Counted from the first letter of the stretch, positions 44,950 through 54,020 are shown. The stretch: DNA of 64,000 nucleotides from Paenibacillus sp. (GCA_023512345.1 JAILZT010000008.1:124001-188000), one strand, 5' to 3'. Notes: generated by a model from the sequence alone, not told the origin. Made by a program: numbers and translations.

Positions 44950-45969
44950 GTGCAGCTGAATATTAAAATGATTGCAGAGATGGCTGGAGTATCTGTATCG
45001 ACCGTTTCGAAAATCATGAATAACTATAGTGATGTTTCCGAAAAAACGAAACGAAGAGTGCTCGAAATTATCGAACAGACTGGGTATTTACCCTCTAACT
45101 CTGCGAAAACGCTCGCTACCAAGAAGTCTAGCTTAATAGGTGTTATTTTTGCCGGAGAGCTGAACGTTGATTTTACGCATCCCTTTTTTGTGGAAGTGCT
45201 TAATTCTTTCAAGAAGCAGATGGGTGTGCTCGGATATGACCTCATCTTTTTTTCTAACGAGAAGTTCATTAGCAGTGGAGATTATTTTTCACGCTGTCTT
45301 CATTTTCATGTGGATGGTTGTGTCATAATTTCGGGGCAAAAAATGGAGAATGCCATACAAGAGCTCGATATGAGCAGTATTCCTTGTATTGGTGTCGATT
45401 TGGAGCTGAAAGGCAAAAAGTCCGGTTATGTCATGTCGGATAATTTCAAAATTGCTTCCAAGGTCGTAGAGCACTTCTACCTGCTTGGATATAGGGACCT
45501 TGGATTTATCGGAAGCACCTCGGATTCGAGCATCTCCAACAAACGGGAAGAAGGTTACATCAAAGCTATCGAGAGCTTCGGTATGAACGTCAATGAGAAT
45601 TGGTTTGTTCACGGCGAAGACTTCTTCGAACCCAGCGGGTACGCAGCCATGCAGCAACTTTTACAGACTGGAAGTTTACCAAAAGCAATTTTCGCAGCCT
45701 CGGATTTGTTGGCACTGGGTGCTATTCGGGCTTTGAAGGAGCATGGGCTGCGTATCCCAGAGGATATCGCCATCATCGGGTGTGATGATATCGAGGCCTG
45801 TAAATACACTACCCCTAAGCTGACGACCATCCGCCAGAACAAAGAAAGGTTAGGCGTGCTTGCAGCCCATATGCTCTTCGACCTGATCAATAATCAGTCC
45901 GAGGGCGGTTCCTTCGTTGTCGAACCTGCACTGGTTATCCGCGAATCGTGCGGGAGCTTGCCTCAATAA
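44950..45969 (+). CDS. LacI-family regulator next to the GH16 gene
   Basis: 339 residues. HTH MIAEMAGVSVSTVSKIMNN with hinge helix SAKTLAT, then a periplasmic-binding-like ligand domain (LIGVIFAGELNVDFTHPFF). Start GTG 44950 follows GGAGGG; ATG 44929 lacks a site. It is transcribed away from the GH16 gene and probably represses it until a glucan oligosaccharide binds. Confidence 0.92.
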   Translation: MQLNIKMIAEMAGVSVSTVSKIMNNYSDVSEKTKRRVLEIIEQTGYLPSNSAKTLATKKSSLIGVIFAGELNVDFTHPFFVEVLNSFKKQMGVLGYDLIFFSNEKFISSGDYFSRCLHFHVDGCVIISGQKMENAIQELDMSSIPCIGVDLELKGKKSGYVMSDNFKIASKVVEHFYLLGYRDLGFIGSTSDSSISNKREEGYIKAIESFGMNVNENWFVHGEDFFEPSGYAAMQQLLQTGSLPKAIFAASDLLALGAIRALKEHGLRIPEDIAIIGCDDIEACKYTTPKLTTIRQNKERLGVLAAHMLFDLINNQSEGGSFVVEPALVIRESCGSLPQ

Positions 45970-45980
45970 ACACCATAGTT

Positions 45981-46025
45981 AAAACCTAGCTAGTCTCCGG
46001 GTATGGAGAAGGGCTAGGTTTATTT
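45981..46025. terminator. Bidirectional hairpin terminator
   Basis: AAACCTAGC/GCTAGGTTT with an inner TCTCC/GGAGA step, between the convergent LacI and GH13 genes. Confidence 0.75.
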
Positions 46026-46045
46026 GCGTTCTATAGTGGTCTGCT

Positions 46046-47746
46046 TCAATACAGCATAAGACACCCGAAGGGCTCGATCTGCACGAACAGTTTATCTGTA
46101 TTTTCAAAGTACAATCCGGTCAACAAATCCGTAAGAACGTTCTTATCTGTACAGTAAGGGGACAGCTCTAGCTGATATGAATTCGGAGAGTTGTTGATGA
46201 TTAGTCCCATCTTTTCTGGGCCGTTCTGTCTTACATAGCCGAGCACATTGCGTGCTTCATCCGTGAACCAAGGGCAGAATGAACCTTTTCGCAGAACCTC
46301 ATGGCTCATTCTTAACGAAATCAACTGCCGGTACCATTCAAGCAGACCTGAATTTTGACCCGACTCCTGCCAAATCATTGGTCGTCTGCAGTGAGGGTCT
46401 GTAGCGCCCTCCATCCCAACCTCATCTCCGTAATAGATCATCGGAATCCCGATATAGGTCAGTTGAAAAAACACAGCCAGTCTCATCCGCCGTTCTGCAG
46501 TACTCTCTCGGTCCCAGCCCCGACCTCCCAGCTTGCATGCCGTTAAAAACCTTAGCGTATCATGGCTTCCGATTAACTGGAACATCGCTGAATTGGCTTG
46601 ATCATTATACAAAGCTTCCTGATGAAGTACTTGTTCCATGAAACGGACAGGACCCGTCGTTTGTTCAGCATAGAATTCCAGCATCGCGTCACGAAGCACA
46701 TAATTCATTGTGCCGTCGAACTGATCCCCTCTCAACCATGGCCCGGAGGCGTGCATAATTTCGCCAATCAGCAGCAGTTCAGGATATTCAGCCTTCAGCT
46801 CTCTACGAAAACGGGCCCAAAACAGTGGATTCACTTCATTGGCTACATCCAAACGCCAACCATCGATTCCAACCTCGCGCACCCAATACTTAGCAACATC
46901 AATCATGTAATCCGCTGCAGCCGGATGGTCCATATTCAGCTTGGGCATGTGGATTTCAGCTTTGCCGAACGTTTCAAAATTCGGAGAAGGGCTCTGCGTC
47001 ACAGGATAGGAGTCAATGAAGAACCAGTCCTTATACGCGGAGTTCTCGCCTTTTTCCATGACATCCTTAAAGGCAAAAAAAGTATCCCCTGAGTGATTGA
47101 ACACAGCATCCAATACAACCTTAATTCCATGCTGATGCGCTTGGCTTACCAATTCCTTCAACCCGTCCATATCCCCGAATCCCGGATCGACTTTATAGTA
47201 ATCCGTTGTATTATATTTATGTTCAGATGGTGACTCGAATATGGGTGTCATGTATATGACGGTAATCCCTAGCTCCTGCAAGTATGGGGTTTTCTCCGTT
47301 ATCCCTTGTAAGGTTCCCTGATTGTAGCTGCCAGGATAAATTTGGTAGGTAATGGCATCAGAGATCCATGAAGGCAGCTCCAGCGCTACGTTACGGTGAA
47401 AGTATGCATATTGAAAAGATCCCGCACGTTCCCGATTCTCGGAAATCCCCCGTTCCCCATACCAGAGATACTCACCCGTTTTATTTTCTACATAGAACAA
47501 GTATCGAACTCTTTTCATGTCCGTGGTAATAATAGCTTCATGAATCTCGTAGGCTCCAGCTGATCCAACCCTATCCATAATCAGAGGGATCTCTCTGCCT
47601 GGGGAATCATAACGGTCCGAATGAATAACCTTACAAGATATTTGCTGTCCAGCTTGAACAAATAATCTGATCTTCAAAGCACCCTCGCCAACTGGAAAAG
47701 CAAACGGGTCCTCACTCGAATGATACAAAAACCATTTTTGCGACAT
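46046..47746 (-). CDS. GH13 cyclomaltodextrinase/neopullulanase-like enzyme, cytoplasmic
   Basis: 566 residues, without a signal peptide. An N-terminal beta domain (1-120), as in GH13 subfamily 20, precedes the barrel. Catalytic residues: Asp in GWRLDVAN (about 298), Glu in LIGEIMHA (about 328) and Asp in GSHDTLRF (about 394); MPKLNMDHP, typical of the cyclodextrinase group, is at about 265. It would hydrolyse imported cyclodextrins or maltodextrins. ATG 47746 is chosen over a TTG at 47755, which lies on top of GGAGAG. Its upstream region is almost wholly repeat copy B. Confidence 0.92.
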   Translation of the reverse strand: MSQKWFLYHSSEDPFAFPVGEGALKIRLFVQAGQQISCKVIHSDRYDSPGREIPLIMDRVGSAGAYEIHEAIITTDMKRVRYLFYVENKTGEYLWYGERGISENRERAGSFQYAYFHRNVALELPSWISDAITYQIYPGSYNQGTLQGITEKTPYLQELGITVIYMTPIFESPSEHKYNTTDYYKVDPGFGDMDGLKELVSQAHQHGIKVVLDAVFNHSGDTFFAFKDVMEKGENSAYKDWFFIDSYPVTQSPSPNFETFGKAEIHMPKLNMDHPAAADYMIDVAKYWVREVGIDGWRLDVANEVNPLFWARFRRELKAEYPELLLIGEIMHASGPWLRGDQFDGTMNYVLRDAMLEFYAEQTTGPVRFMEQVLHQEALYNDQANSAMFQLIGSHDTLRFLTACKLGGRGWDRESTAERRMRLAVFFQLTYIGIPMIYYGDEVGMEGATDPHCRRPMIWQESGQNSGLLEWYRQLISLRMSHEVLRKGSFCPWFTDEARNVLGYVRQNGPEKMGLIINNSPNSYQLELSPYCTDKNVLTDLLTGLYFENTDKLFVQIEPFGCLMLY

Positions 47747-47772
47747 AAAATACAACTCTCCTTCTATCCTGC

Positions 47773-47981
47773 ATATAGATTGTACATAGATTTACACTTT
47801 GGGAGTAATAGTAACTACGGTGAATGTTTGGACTTCCAGCCGCTGTTGTCTCCAGATTTCTTGATTTTTACCGTTTCTGCGGATGAAATCCGGAGACAAA
47901 GGCGGTCGCTCTCGCTCTTCCAGTTCCAAAATCCCCCTTCGTTACTATCACCCAATGTTATTTTTATAGTTCAATCTATAT
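47773..47981. repeat. Large structured hairpin repeat, copy B (209 bp)
   Basis: Outer stem ATATAGATTG (47773-47782) with CAATCTATAT (47972-47981). A middle stem GGGAGTAATAGTAAC pairs with GTTACTATCACCC. Inner stem TTGTCTCCAGATTTC (47846-47860) pairs with GAAATCCGGAGACAA (47885-47899), 14 of 15, with cap CCG/CGG. Its core is nearly identical to copy C over about 45 bases. Confidence 0.88.
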
Positions 47982-48073
47982 ATCTATTTTTTATCTAGAT
48001 CTCCTCATTAGAGGGCTTGCACGTGTATGTGTTATTATGATTACAAATAACTTCCAAGTCGAGAGGGAAAACG

Positions 48074-49105
48074 ATGAAAGTAACCATTTCGGATATCGCC
48101 AAAGCGGCCAATGTGGCTAAATCCACCGTATCAAAGGTGCTGAACGATTCTCCAAAAATATCGCAGGAAACAAAGCGTAAGGTCCGAGATATCATGAAGC
48201 AAATGAACTATACGCCCAGCAGCATTGCTACGGGTTTAGCCAGACAGAGCAGCTACAATATCGGGTTGCTGGTCGATATGTCTAAAGAAAGTGAATTCTT
48301 GAACCAATTCTTTTATAACATTATCGGGGGCATTGAGAGCGTAATCGTTACTATGAAATACGAACTTACGATTTCTAATGTGCAGCATAATAATCCGGAG
48401 GGGCATTTTCTCAACAGACTTGTGCTAAGTAAGCGTGTTGATGGGATTATTGCCAATAACTCCGTACTGACAGAAGAACTGTCCAATGAACTTATTCGTC
48501 TTCAATTTCCCTTTGTATCCATAGGTGAACTTGCCGGCTCCGTAGGATGGGTCGATTTTGATAATGAGCTAGGTGGAAGAATGCTTACTGCACATCTACT
48601 GGAACAAGGTTACTCTGACGTTGCTTTTGTCGGCGGGGAACAGAATGAGAAAATTTTTACCCACCGCTGTAATGGTTACCTGCAGGCTCTACATCAGTCT
48701 GGACGTACTGTACATAAAGATTGGATTGTGAATTGTAAGGCGGATGAACATGAAGGCTACCAAGCGGCGCTTAAGCTTCTGCAAGGTGAGCAACGACCTG
48801 ATTCTATCGTGTGCATGAGTAACTATACCGCCTTCGGTGTGCTTCAGGCTGCTAAGGAACTTGGTATACATGTACCCACTCAGCTTGGTGTAGCTGCATT
48901 CGATGAATATCCCTTGTCCCGTTATACAACACCTCCTTTAACCTCACTTAACATTGATACTTTTAAGCTGGGTGTATCTTCAGGGCATTTGCTGATGGAT
49001 CGAATCCTACACCCGGATATGCCTCCGCAGCATGTACTACTGGAACCTGAGCTGATCCAACGCGAATCTACTCAAAGAAGTTCCGAGCCAGACTCTTCAT
49101 CTTGA
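48074..49105 (+). CDS. LacI-family regulator of the starch module
   Basis: 343 residues. HTH TISDIAKAANVAKSTVSKVLND, then a ligand domain (NIGLLVDMSKESEFLNQFF, VGWVDFDNELGG). GAGAGGG precedes the ATG. It is divergent from the cyclomaltodextrinase-like gene and followed on the other strand by the alpha-amylase gene, so it probably controls both through a palindrome such as 51832-51847. This is inference. Confidence 0.92.
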   Translation: MKVTISDIAKAANVAKSTVSKVLNDSPKISQETKRKVRDIMKQMNYTPSSIATGLARQSSYNIGLLVDMSKESEFLNQFFYNIIGGIESVIVTMKYELTISNVQHNNPEGHFLNRLVLSKRVDGIIANNSVLTEELSNELIRLQFPFVSIGELAGSVGWVDFDNELGGRMLTAHLLEQGYSDVAFVGGEQNEKIFTHRCNGYLQALHQSGRTVHKDWIVNCKADEHEGYQAALKLLQGEQRPDSIVCMSNYTAFGVLQAAKELGIHVPTQLGVAAFDEYPLSRYTTPPLTSLNIDTFKLGVSSGHLLMDRILHPDMPPQHVLLEPELIQRESTQRSSEPDSSS

Positions 49106-49131
49106 TGGAATAGCTCCTCCATTAACTTATC

Positions 49132-49164
49132 AAGAAGCGACTCCCGCAGGGGAGCCGCTTCTTG
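49132..49164 (+). terminator. Rho-independent terminator
   Basis: AAGAAGCGACTCCC/GGGAGCCGCTTCTT stem (one mismatch), with a modest T-rich tail. It follows the LacI gene and faces the amylase gene. Confidence 0.75.
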
Positions 49165-49221
49165 GCTTTCATACTTTACAAGATATTGGCTACCTAAACA
49201 GTTTACCTAAGAAATATTAAT

Positions 49222-51759
49222 TTATTGATCCTTCCAGCGCTGAACCGTCAGTGTCACGGTTTGTGCACCCCCGGACGGTGTGAGCGTACGGTTAGCTATA
49301 TCCGCACCGGACGTAGTCGTTTCGACGGTCGTCCACGTTCCACGGGTCAGCTTATACTGCACCGCAGTTCCAGCAGGAAGATTCAACGTAATGGAATAGA
49401 TGCCATCACTTCCTTTGGTAAGCTTATAGGCAGGATCGGCCGCATTCCAGCTGTTAAATGAACCCGAGAGATACACTGGTCCATCAGCAGGTGTGGTAGA
49501 CGGAACCGTTACCCGGAACGTAACACCGTCTGCTTTTGGCTCTCCAGAAGTAATAGTGCCATTAACAAGACTCCATGTCCCGCTGTCGAAATGGTAGTTG
49601 CTGCTACCGTTACTATCCCAAGTACCGCTGCCGTTGTTAAAGGCTGCGGTCAGTCCTGCTGAGCTGCCCAACTGGACTGTAATCACACTGTATCCGCTAA
49701 ATGTAGAGGAGGACATCTGTACGCCAGGTACCGTAGTCCAGGTTGTTGCTCCGTCCAGCTTGTAATGAATATAGGAGCTGCTGAAAGCTGAATTTTTGTA
49801 GAAAATCTTCACGCTGTTGCCTGATGGAGTGGTTGCGAATGCAATCGCACTCAGTCCGGAGAGATTTCCAGCAGCATCAAAGGCTTTAATTGTGTACTGA
49901 TATGCTGTGCTTGAAGTTAAGCCATTGTCCGTATAGGAAGTCGAAGCTGTGGTTCCAACCTTGACGCCATTACGATAAACCTCGTATCCCGTTACTCCTA
50001 CATTGTCAGTAGATGCGGTCCAGCTTACCAGTACGCTTGAAGCGTTCTGTGGCACTGCAGTTACATTTGTAGGTGGAGTCGGAGCAATCGTATCCACGAC
50101 CTGCTGCTGCTTCGCATATATTTTGGCGGCATTCGCACCCACTGCTACTGAAATTTGCTTCCCTGTAGCTCCGCCGGATTGTACAGTCACTGTATCTGAA
50201 GTGTTTAATTGATTCACCAAAACAGTTCCGACTGTCAGCGTACTCTCTGCACGAAGGGGAATGTTAACACTTTGTGTGCCGCTGGTTGCATTACTGAAGA
50301 CAGAGATAACTTCCTGTCCCAAGTTAGCTCCACTATCTACACGGCGGGAAAAAGCATACAAATTCTGTGCCGACCACATTTCACGCTGAGTACCTGTACG
50401 CAGTGCAGCGTTATTCTTGCGGATGTCGTTCAATTTAGCCACAAACTTATAGGTGTTTGCATTCTCATTGAAATAGTTCTGAAGCACGTTCCCATTGGCA
50501 TCCCGCTTTACCATCGACCAGCGGTTCCAGGTATCAGCGATTCCACCTGTCATAATCTGACCATTGCCATTGCCTTTATCCTGCTCGGTTCCTTGGAAGA
50601 CAACCGGTGTTCCGCGTACTGTGAAGATGAAGGCTAATGCATTCTGCATCTTCGCAACATTTCCTCCAGCCTCTGTTAAGAAACGGTTACGGTCATGGTT
50701 ATCGATAAAGGTAACCATATGGTTGGCATTCCCGTTATATACGGTATCCTGGGCCAGTGTACTCTTGATGTTGGCATCAAAGGATTGACCATAAGCAAAG
50801 CTGTTAAGGACAGAGAAGAATAATGGAAAGTCTAACATTCCCCATTCCTTATTCGTTCCTACCCATCTTGAGACAAATTCCGCATTACCGTCAAAGTTCT
50901 CACCGAACGTATTAACGCCTAACAGGTTCTGCAATTCACCGATATCTGTCGGCTTAATCAGCTTGGCTGCATCGACACGTGCTCCATCGGCACCTGTGTA
51001 GTCAAACCAACCTTTAATTGAGTTAAAAATAGCTTGCTTCGCAGCCGGAACATCGAAATCGATATCATCTAGTCCGCCCAGATCATGATTCTCAAGGTAG
51101 TCCTGCGCCCATTGATCGTATCGACCATCAACAAGTCCCCAGTTAATATCTCCGTTATGGTGATACCAGGATGGATTATTGAACGGTGCCACAGGCTGCA
51201 GACTGGCGATATCATAGTTGGCCTGAGTCCCAAGCATGTAATCTCCGATATGATTAGGAACGACATCAATGATAACCTTGATGCCCTGCGCATGTGCTGC
51301 ATCCACTAGTTCTTTTAGCTTCTCCTTTGTTCCGAAGTAAGGATTGGCTGCATTAGGATTCTTAACATTGTAACCGTGGTAGGCTGTATTTTTACCAGTA
51401 CCGTTGTTATCCCGATTGGTCATCTGCGGCTCTGCTACTGGTGATATCCAAATAGCGGTATATCCCATATTCTTGATGTAGGGGAGCTTGTCGATAACCC
51501 CCTGCCAGTCGCCGCCTTTCATATATCGAAAATCATCCTCCGTAGTTTCCCCGTAACGTATGGCTGATCCAGTTGCATTGTTGGTGGAGTCTCCGTCATT
51601 GAAGCGGTCAACCATAATCTGATAAATCGAGTCGTTCTCATCAATCGTTCCTATACTTGCCGCATGAACCTTTGATGGTGATAATACAAACAGTTGAATA
51701 GCCATTGAAAGAACCATAGATGTAATCAGAACGGGTAGAAGCCATAATTTTCGTTTCAT
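49222..51759 (-). CDS. Secreted GH13 alpha-amylase with FN3 and starch-binding domains
   Basis: 845 residues. Signal peptide 1-33, then the GH13 barrel: IYQIMVDRFNDGD, catalytic Asp in GARVDAAK (about 260), Glu in NTFGENFDG (about 287), Asp in FIDNHDRN (about 354); region II-type DVVPNH is also present. A fibronectin type III domain (about 558-645), a CBM25-like module (about 650-745, KIFYKNSAFSSSYIHYK) and a CBM20-like module (about 748-845, VYLSGSFNSWN) follow. It degrades starch outside the cell. Its promoter carries a LacI-type palindrome at about +1. Confidence 0.95.
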   Translation of the reverse strand: MKRKLWLLPVLITSMVLSMAIQLFVLSPSKVHAASIGTIDENDSIYQIMVDRFNDGDSTNNATGSAIRYGETTEDDFRYMKGGDWQGVIDKLPYIKNMGYTAIWISPVAEPQMTNRDNNGTGKNTAYHGYNVKNPNAANPYFGTKEKLKELVDAAHAQGIKVIIDVVPNHIGDYMLGTQANYDIASLQPVAPFNNPSWYHHNGDINWGLVDGRYDQWAQDYLENHDLGGLDDIDFDVPAAKQAIFNSIKGWFDYTGADGARVDAAKLIKPTDIGELQNLLGVNTFGENFDGNAEFVSRWVGTNKEWGMLDFPLFFSVLNSFAYGQSFDANIKSTLAQDTVYNGNANHMVTFIDNHDRNRFLTEAGGNVAKMQNALAFIFTVRGTPVVFQGTEQDKGNGNGQIMTGGIADTWNRWSMVKRDANGNVLQNYFNENANTYKFVAKLNDIRKNNAALRTGTQREMWSAQNLYAFSRRVDSGANLGQEVISVFSNATSGTQSVNIPLRAESTLTVGTVLVNQLNTSDTVTVQSGGATGKQISVAVGANAAKIYAKQQQVVDTIAPTPPTNVTAVPQNASSVLVSWTASTDNVGVTGYEVYRNGVKVGTTASTSYTDNGLTSSTAYQYTIKAFDAAGNLSGLSAIAFATTPSGNSVKIFYKNSAFSSSYIHYKLDGATTWTTVPGVQMSSSTFSGYSVITVQLGSSAGLTAAFNNGSGTWDSNGSSNYHFDSGTWSLVNGTITSGEPKADGVTFRVTVPSTTPADGPVYLSGSFNSWNAADPAYKLTKGSDGIYSITLNLPAGTAVQYKLTRGTWTTVETTTSGADIANRTLTPSGGAQTVTLTVQRWKDQ

Positions 51760-51831
51760 TCCTCATCTCCCTCTCATAATAAAGCGCATACAAAGCGGGT
51801 GCTCATTAACTATTCTGTCCTTTTGGTTTTG

Positions 51832-51847
51832 GGGAAACCGGTTTCCC
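51832..51847. promoter_or_regulatory. LacI-type operator of the amylase gene
   Basis: GGGAAACCGGTTTCCC is a perfect 16-base palindrome. It lies at about +1 to +16 of the amylase promoter. Confidence 0.85.
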
Positions 51848-51853
51848 TACTAG

Positions 51854-51882
51854 AAAATACCATGAGTTTCTATGTGTGTCAA
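51854..51882 (-). promoter_or_regulatory. Sigma-A promoter of the amylase gene
   Basis: -35 TTGACA (51882-51877), 17-base spacer, -10 TATTTT (51859-51854). Confidence 0.8.
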
Positions 51883-51915
51883 CCAGGTAGAAAGTCGCTT
51901 TTTTTATACGAGCCA

Positions 51916-51976
51916 AGAAGAACCGACTTCGCCGCCCTTATAGAGCGGCACCCATTTCTCGGAAAAATAAAGGATA
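51916..51976. repeat. 61-bp structured repeat, copy 2
   Basis: About 80% identical to copy 1 at 18153-18215: AGAAGAACCG, TTCGCCG, GCGGCACCC and TTCTCGGA are shared. The outer stem is partly lost here. It lies between the amylase promoter and the fabH terminator. Confidence 0.75.
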
Positions 51977-51983
51977 TACAAAA

Positions 51984-52024
51984 AAACAGTACTGCCTCGA
52001 TTCCCTCGAGGTCAGCACTGTTTT
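51984..52024 (-). terminator. Rho-independent terminator of fabH
   Basis: Stem AAACAGT-CTG-CTCGA paired with TCGAG-CAG-ACTGTTT, followed on the minus strand by a T-run. Confidence 0.8.
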
Positions 52025-52045
52025 AAAAATAAAAATAGCTGTTGA

Positions 52046-53056
52046 TTATAGTGCAGTAGGCTCCGTAAGCTGTTCATCTAAATCCAATTGTACCAGCAGA
52101 CCAGCATGCGTGAGACCCGCGCCGAAGCCGTACAACAGAACCTTCTGGCCATTCAGCACTTTGCCTTCTCGTATACCCAAATCAAGCGCCAAAGGGATCG
52201 TCGCAGCAGAGGTATTACCAAAATTGACTAAGCTATATAGGACCTTCTCCATGGAGTAATTCATTCTCTCACAGATCGGTTCAATAATTCGTAAATTTGC
52301 GCTATGTGGAATAAACCAATCTATCTGCTCCATATCAACTCCAGACTTACTAAGCAGTTGCTGGACGCCTTGAGGCACCGTTCTTACGGCCCAGCGAAAT
52401 ACTTCTCTCCCGTTCTGAACTAACATTTGGGTGTCGATCAGCTCAATATCGTTAATGGATCGGGACAGGCTTGTGCGATATACATGGTGCGCCCCGCTTC
52501 CGTCACTTCCCAGATTAAATCCAAGGAATCCCGATGACTCCTCCGTTTTCTCCACTAATACAGCTCCAGCACCATCACCGAATAAAATACATGTACTACG
52601 GTCGGTGTAATCTGTAATCTTGGAAATCGTATCTGCTCCGATAACAAGCACCTTACGATGCAGCCCCGAAGACACAAAGCTGTGAGCCGTGTGCAATCCG
52701 TATACAAACCCCGAACAGGCAGCGCTCAAATCCATAGTCCCCGCAGTCATTGGAATACCCAAACGATGCTGAATTAAGGAGGCTACTGTTGGGAAGGTGA
52801 AGTCAGGTGTGCTGGTAGCGACAATGACCATGTCCACATCCTGAACGCTTTTTCCGTATCGCGCCATCAAATCCTGTACGGCTGCCACACATAAATCACT
52901 GGTAAACTCATCTTGCCGGCTGATTCTGCGTTCCTGAATTCCAGTCCGTTGAACAATCCACTCATCATTGGTCTCCACCATACGTTCCAGATCTGCATTG
53001 GTCAGCCTCCTAGCCGGAACATAGGACCCGATAGCTGTAATTTTAGCCCCAAACAT
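52046..53056 (-). CDS. fabH: 3-oxoacyl-ACP synthase III (FabH)
   Basis: 336 residues. It condenses an acyl-CoA with malonyl-ACP to start fatty-acid synthesis. Catalytic Cys in SAACSGFVYG (about 113), His in FIPHSANLRI (about 252) and Asn in FGNTSAAT (about 279) are intact. Start ATG 53056 has GAGGGG seven bases upstream; an in-frame start 15 bases earlier is not needed. A FapR box overlaps its promoter, so it is expected to be repressed until malonyl-CoA builds up. It is not next to other fab genes. Confidence 0.95.
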   Translation of the reverse strand: MFGAKITAIGSYVPARRLTNADLERMVETNDEWIVQRTGIQERRISRQDEFTSDLCVAAVQDLMARYGKSVQDVDMVIVATSTPDFTFPTVASLIQHRLGIPMTAGTMDLSAACSGFVYGLHTAHSFVSSGLHRKVLVIGADTISKITDYTDRSTCILFGDGAGAVLVEKTEESSGFLGFNLGSDGSGAHHVYRTSLSRSINDIELIDTQMLVQNGREVFRWAVRTVPQGVQQLLSKSGVDMEQIDWFIPHSANLRIIEPICERMNYSMEKVLYSLVNFGNTSAATIPLALDLGIREGKVLNGQKVLLYGFGAGLTHAGLLVQLDLDEQLTEPTAL

Positions 53057-53084
53057 AACTTCACCCCTCATATTATCATCTGGT

Positions 53085-53103
53085 ATTAGTACTTGGTACT
53101 AAT
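53085..53103. promoter_or_regulatory. FapR operator of fabH
   Basis: ATTAGTACTTGGTACTAAT matches the FapR consensus (inverted TTAGTAC/GTACTAA around a short centre). It sits at the -10/+1 of the fabH promoter (TATAAT at 53107-53102 on the minus strand, a TTGCAT -35 with an 18-base spacer). Confidence 0.88.
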
Positions 53104-53171
53104 TATAACAAGATGAAGGTTCTATATGCAACAGCAGTCAAAAATTCTCATTTCAGATGAAGCTTAGTGTC

Positions 53172-53900
53172 TTAACAAGACTTAGACTTTCGCAATCTCT
53201 TTTTTCTTACAAAAAAGAACACAATTCCCCCTGCCAATATAACTCCAGCCCCTGCCGCAATCGCAATATTCTTAAGATTAGGTACGTAAATTACCATGCG
53301 AATAGGATCGGAATCAGTCAGCTTAATATGCCAGGTTAAGGTCCTTCCATCCTGCACTGCTGCATTATTATCCCCATATACATTGAATGGCAGGGTCAAG
53401 CTAAAATCAAAGGCGAAAGCCTGCATTAACAACCGGATGAGCGGTTTAGGAATACTTGTTGTTCCTATTTCATCAAGAATTTTGTCAGAATATGAGCTTA
53501 AATAAAGCTGGGTTTCCACTGCATATCCGGTATATAACCACTTGTCCGTTGTCTTTACTTTCACATCTACCCATTCGCTATCCTTATATTTCATCATTGA
53601 CCGTAACTCTTGTATAGAAGCGTATGTTTTCAGATATTGATACTCGGTTGTGCTGCCTTCTTGGTTTTTTTGAAGATTGATTCCCGCAGCTTGGAGTTTG
53701 GTAACTAGTGAATCTATTTTATTGCTAAGCAGCGATTGTGTGCGCGCATCCAGACGGAGATTGACAGCCATTTCAATACTTCCGTTCCTTTTAACGGTGA
53801 CATGACCCGATCCTTTGGAACAACCGGATACAATAACAAGCATAAGAACTAATCCCACAAAGATGGATACTTTTCTACATTGATACAACACTTTCTCCAT
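53172..53900 (-). CDS. Envelope lipoprotein with C-terminal membrane helix (LppM/DUF3153-like)
   Basis: 242 residues. Lipoprotein signal with Cys in VIVSGCSK (about residue 27), a soluble beta/alpha region with VNLRLDARTQSLLSNKIDSL, and a C-terminal helix (about 213-232) with a basic tail. This resembles the LppM/DUF3153 family. ATG 53900 has GGGGG directly before it; a TTG at 53888 with GGAG six bases upstream is an alternative start. The function is unknown. Confidence 0.72.
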   Translation of the reverse strand: MEKVLYQCRKVSIFVGLVLMLVIVSGCSKGSGHVTVKRNGSIEMAVNLRLDARTQSLLSNKIDSLVTKLQAAGINLQKNQEGSTTEYQYLKTYASIQELRSMMKYKDSEWVDVKVKTTDKWLYTGYAVETQLYLSSYSDKILDEIGTTSIPKPLIRLLMQAFAFDFSLTLPFNVYGDNNAAVQDGRTLTWHIKLTDSDPIRMVIYVPNLKNIAIAAGAGVILAGGIVFFFVRKKRLRKSKSC

Positions 53901-53927
53901 CCCCCAATAGTCCTATACTAGTCTGCA

Positions 53928-53951
53928 TAAAAAAATAGAGCCAACTCTATT
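53928..53951 (-). terminator. Rho-independent terminator of the second importer operon
   Basis: AATAGAG/CTCTATT stem with a four-base loop, then a T-run on the minus strand. Confidence 0.8.
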
Positions 53952-54020
53952 AAACCATCATACAGGTCTAAAGAGTAGGCTTCTATAGTTTTTACAAGTA
54001 TCTATTCATCACAATCTATT

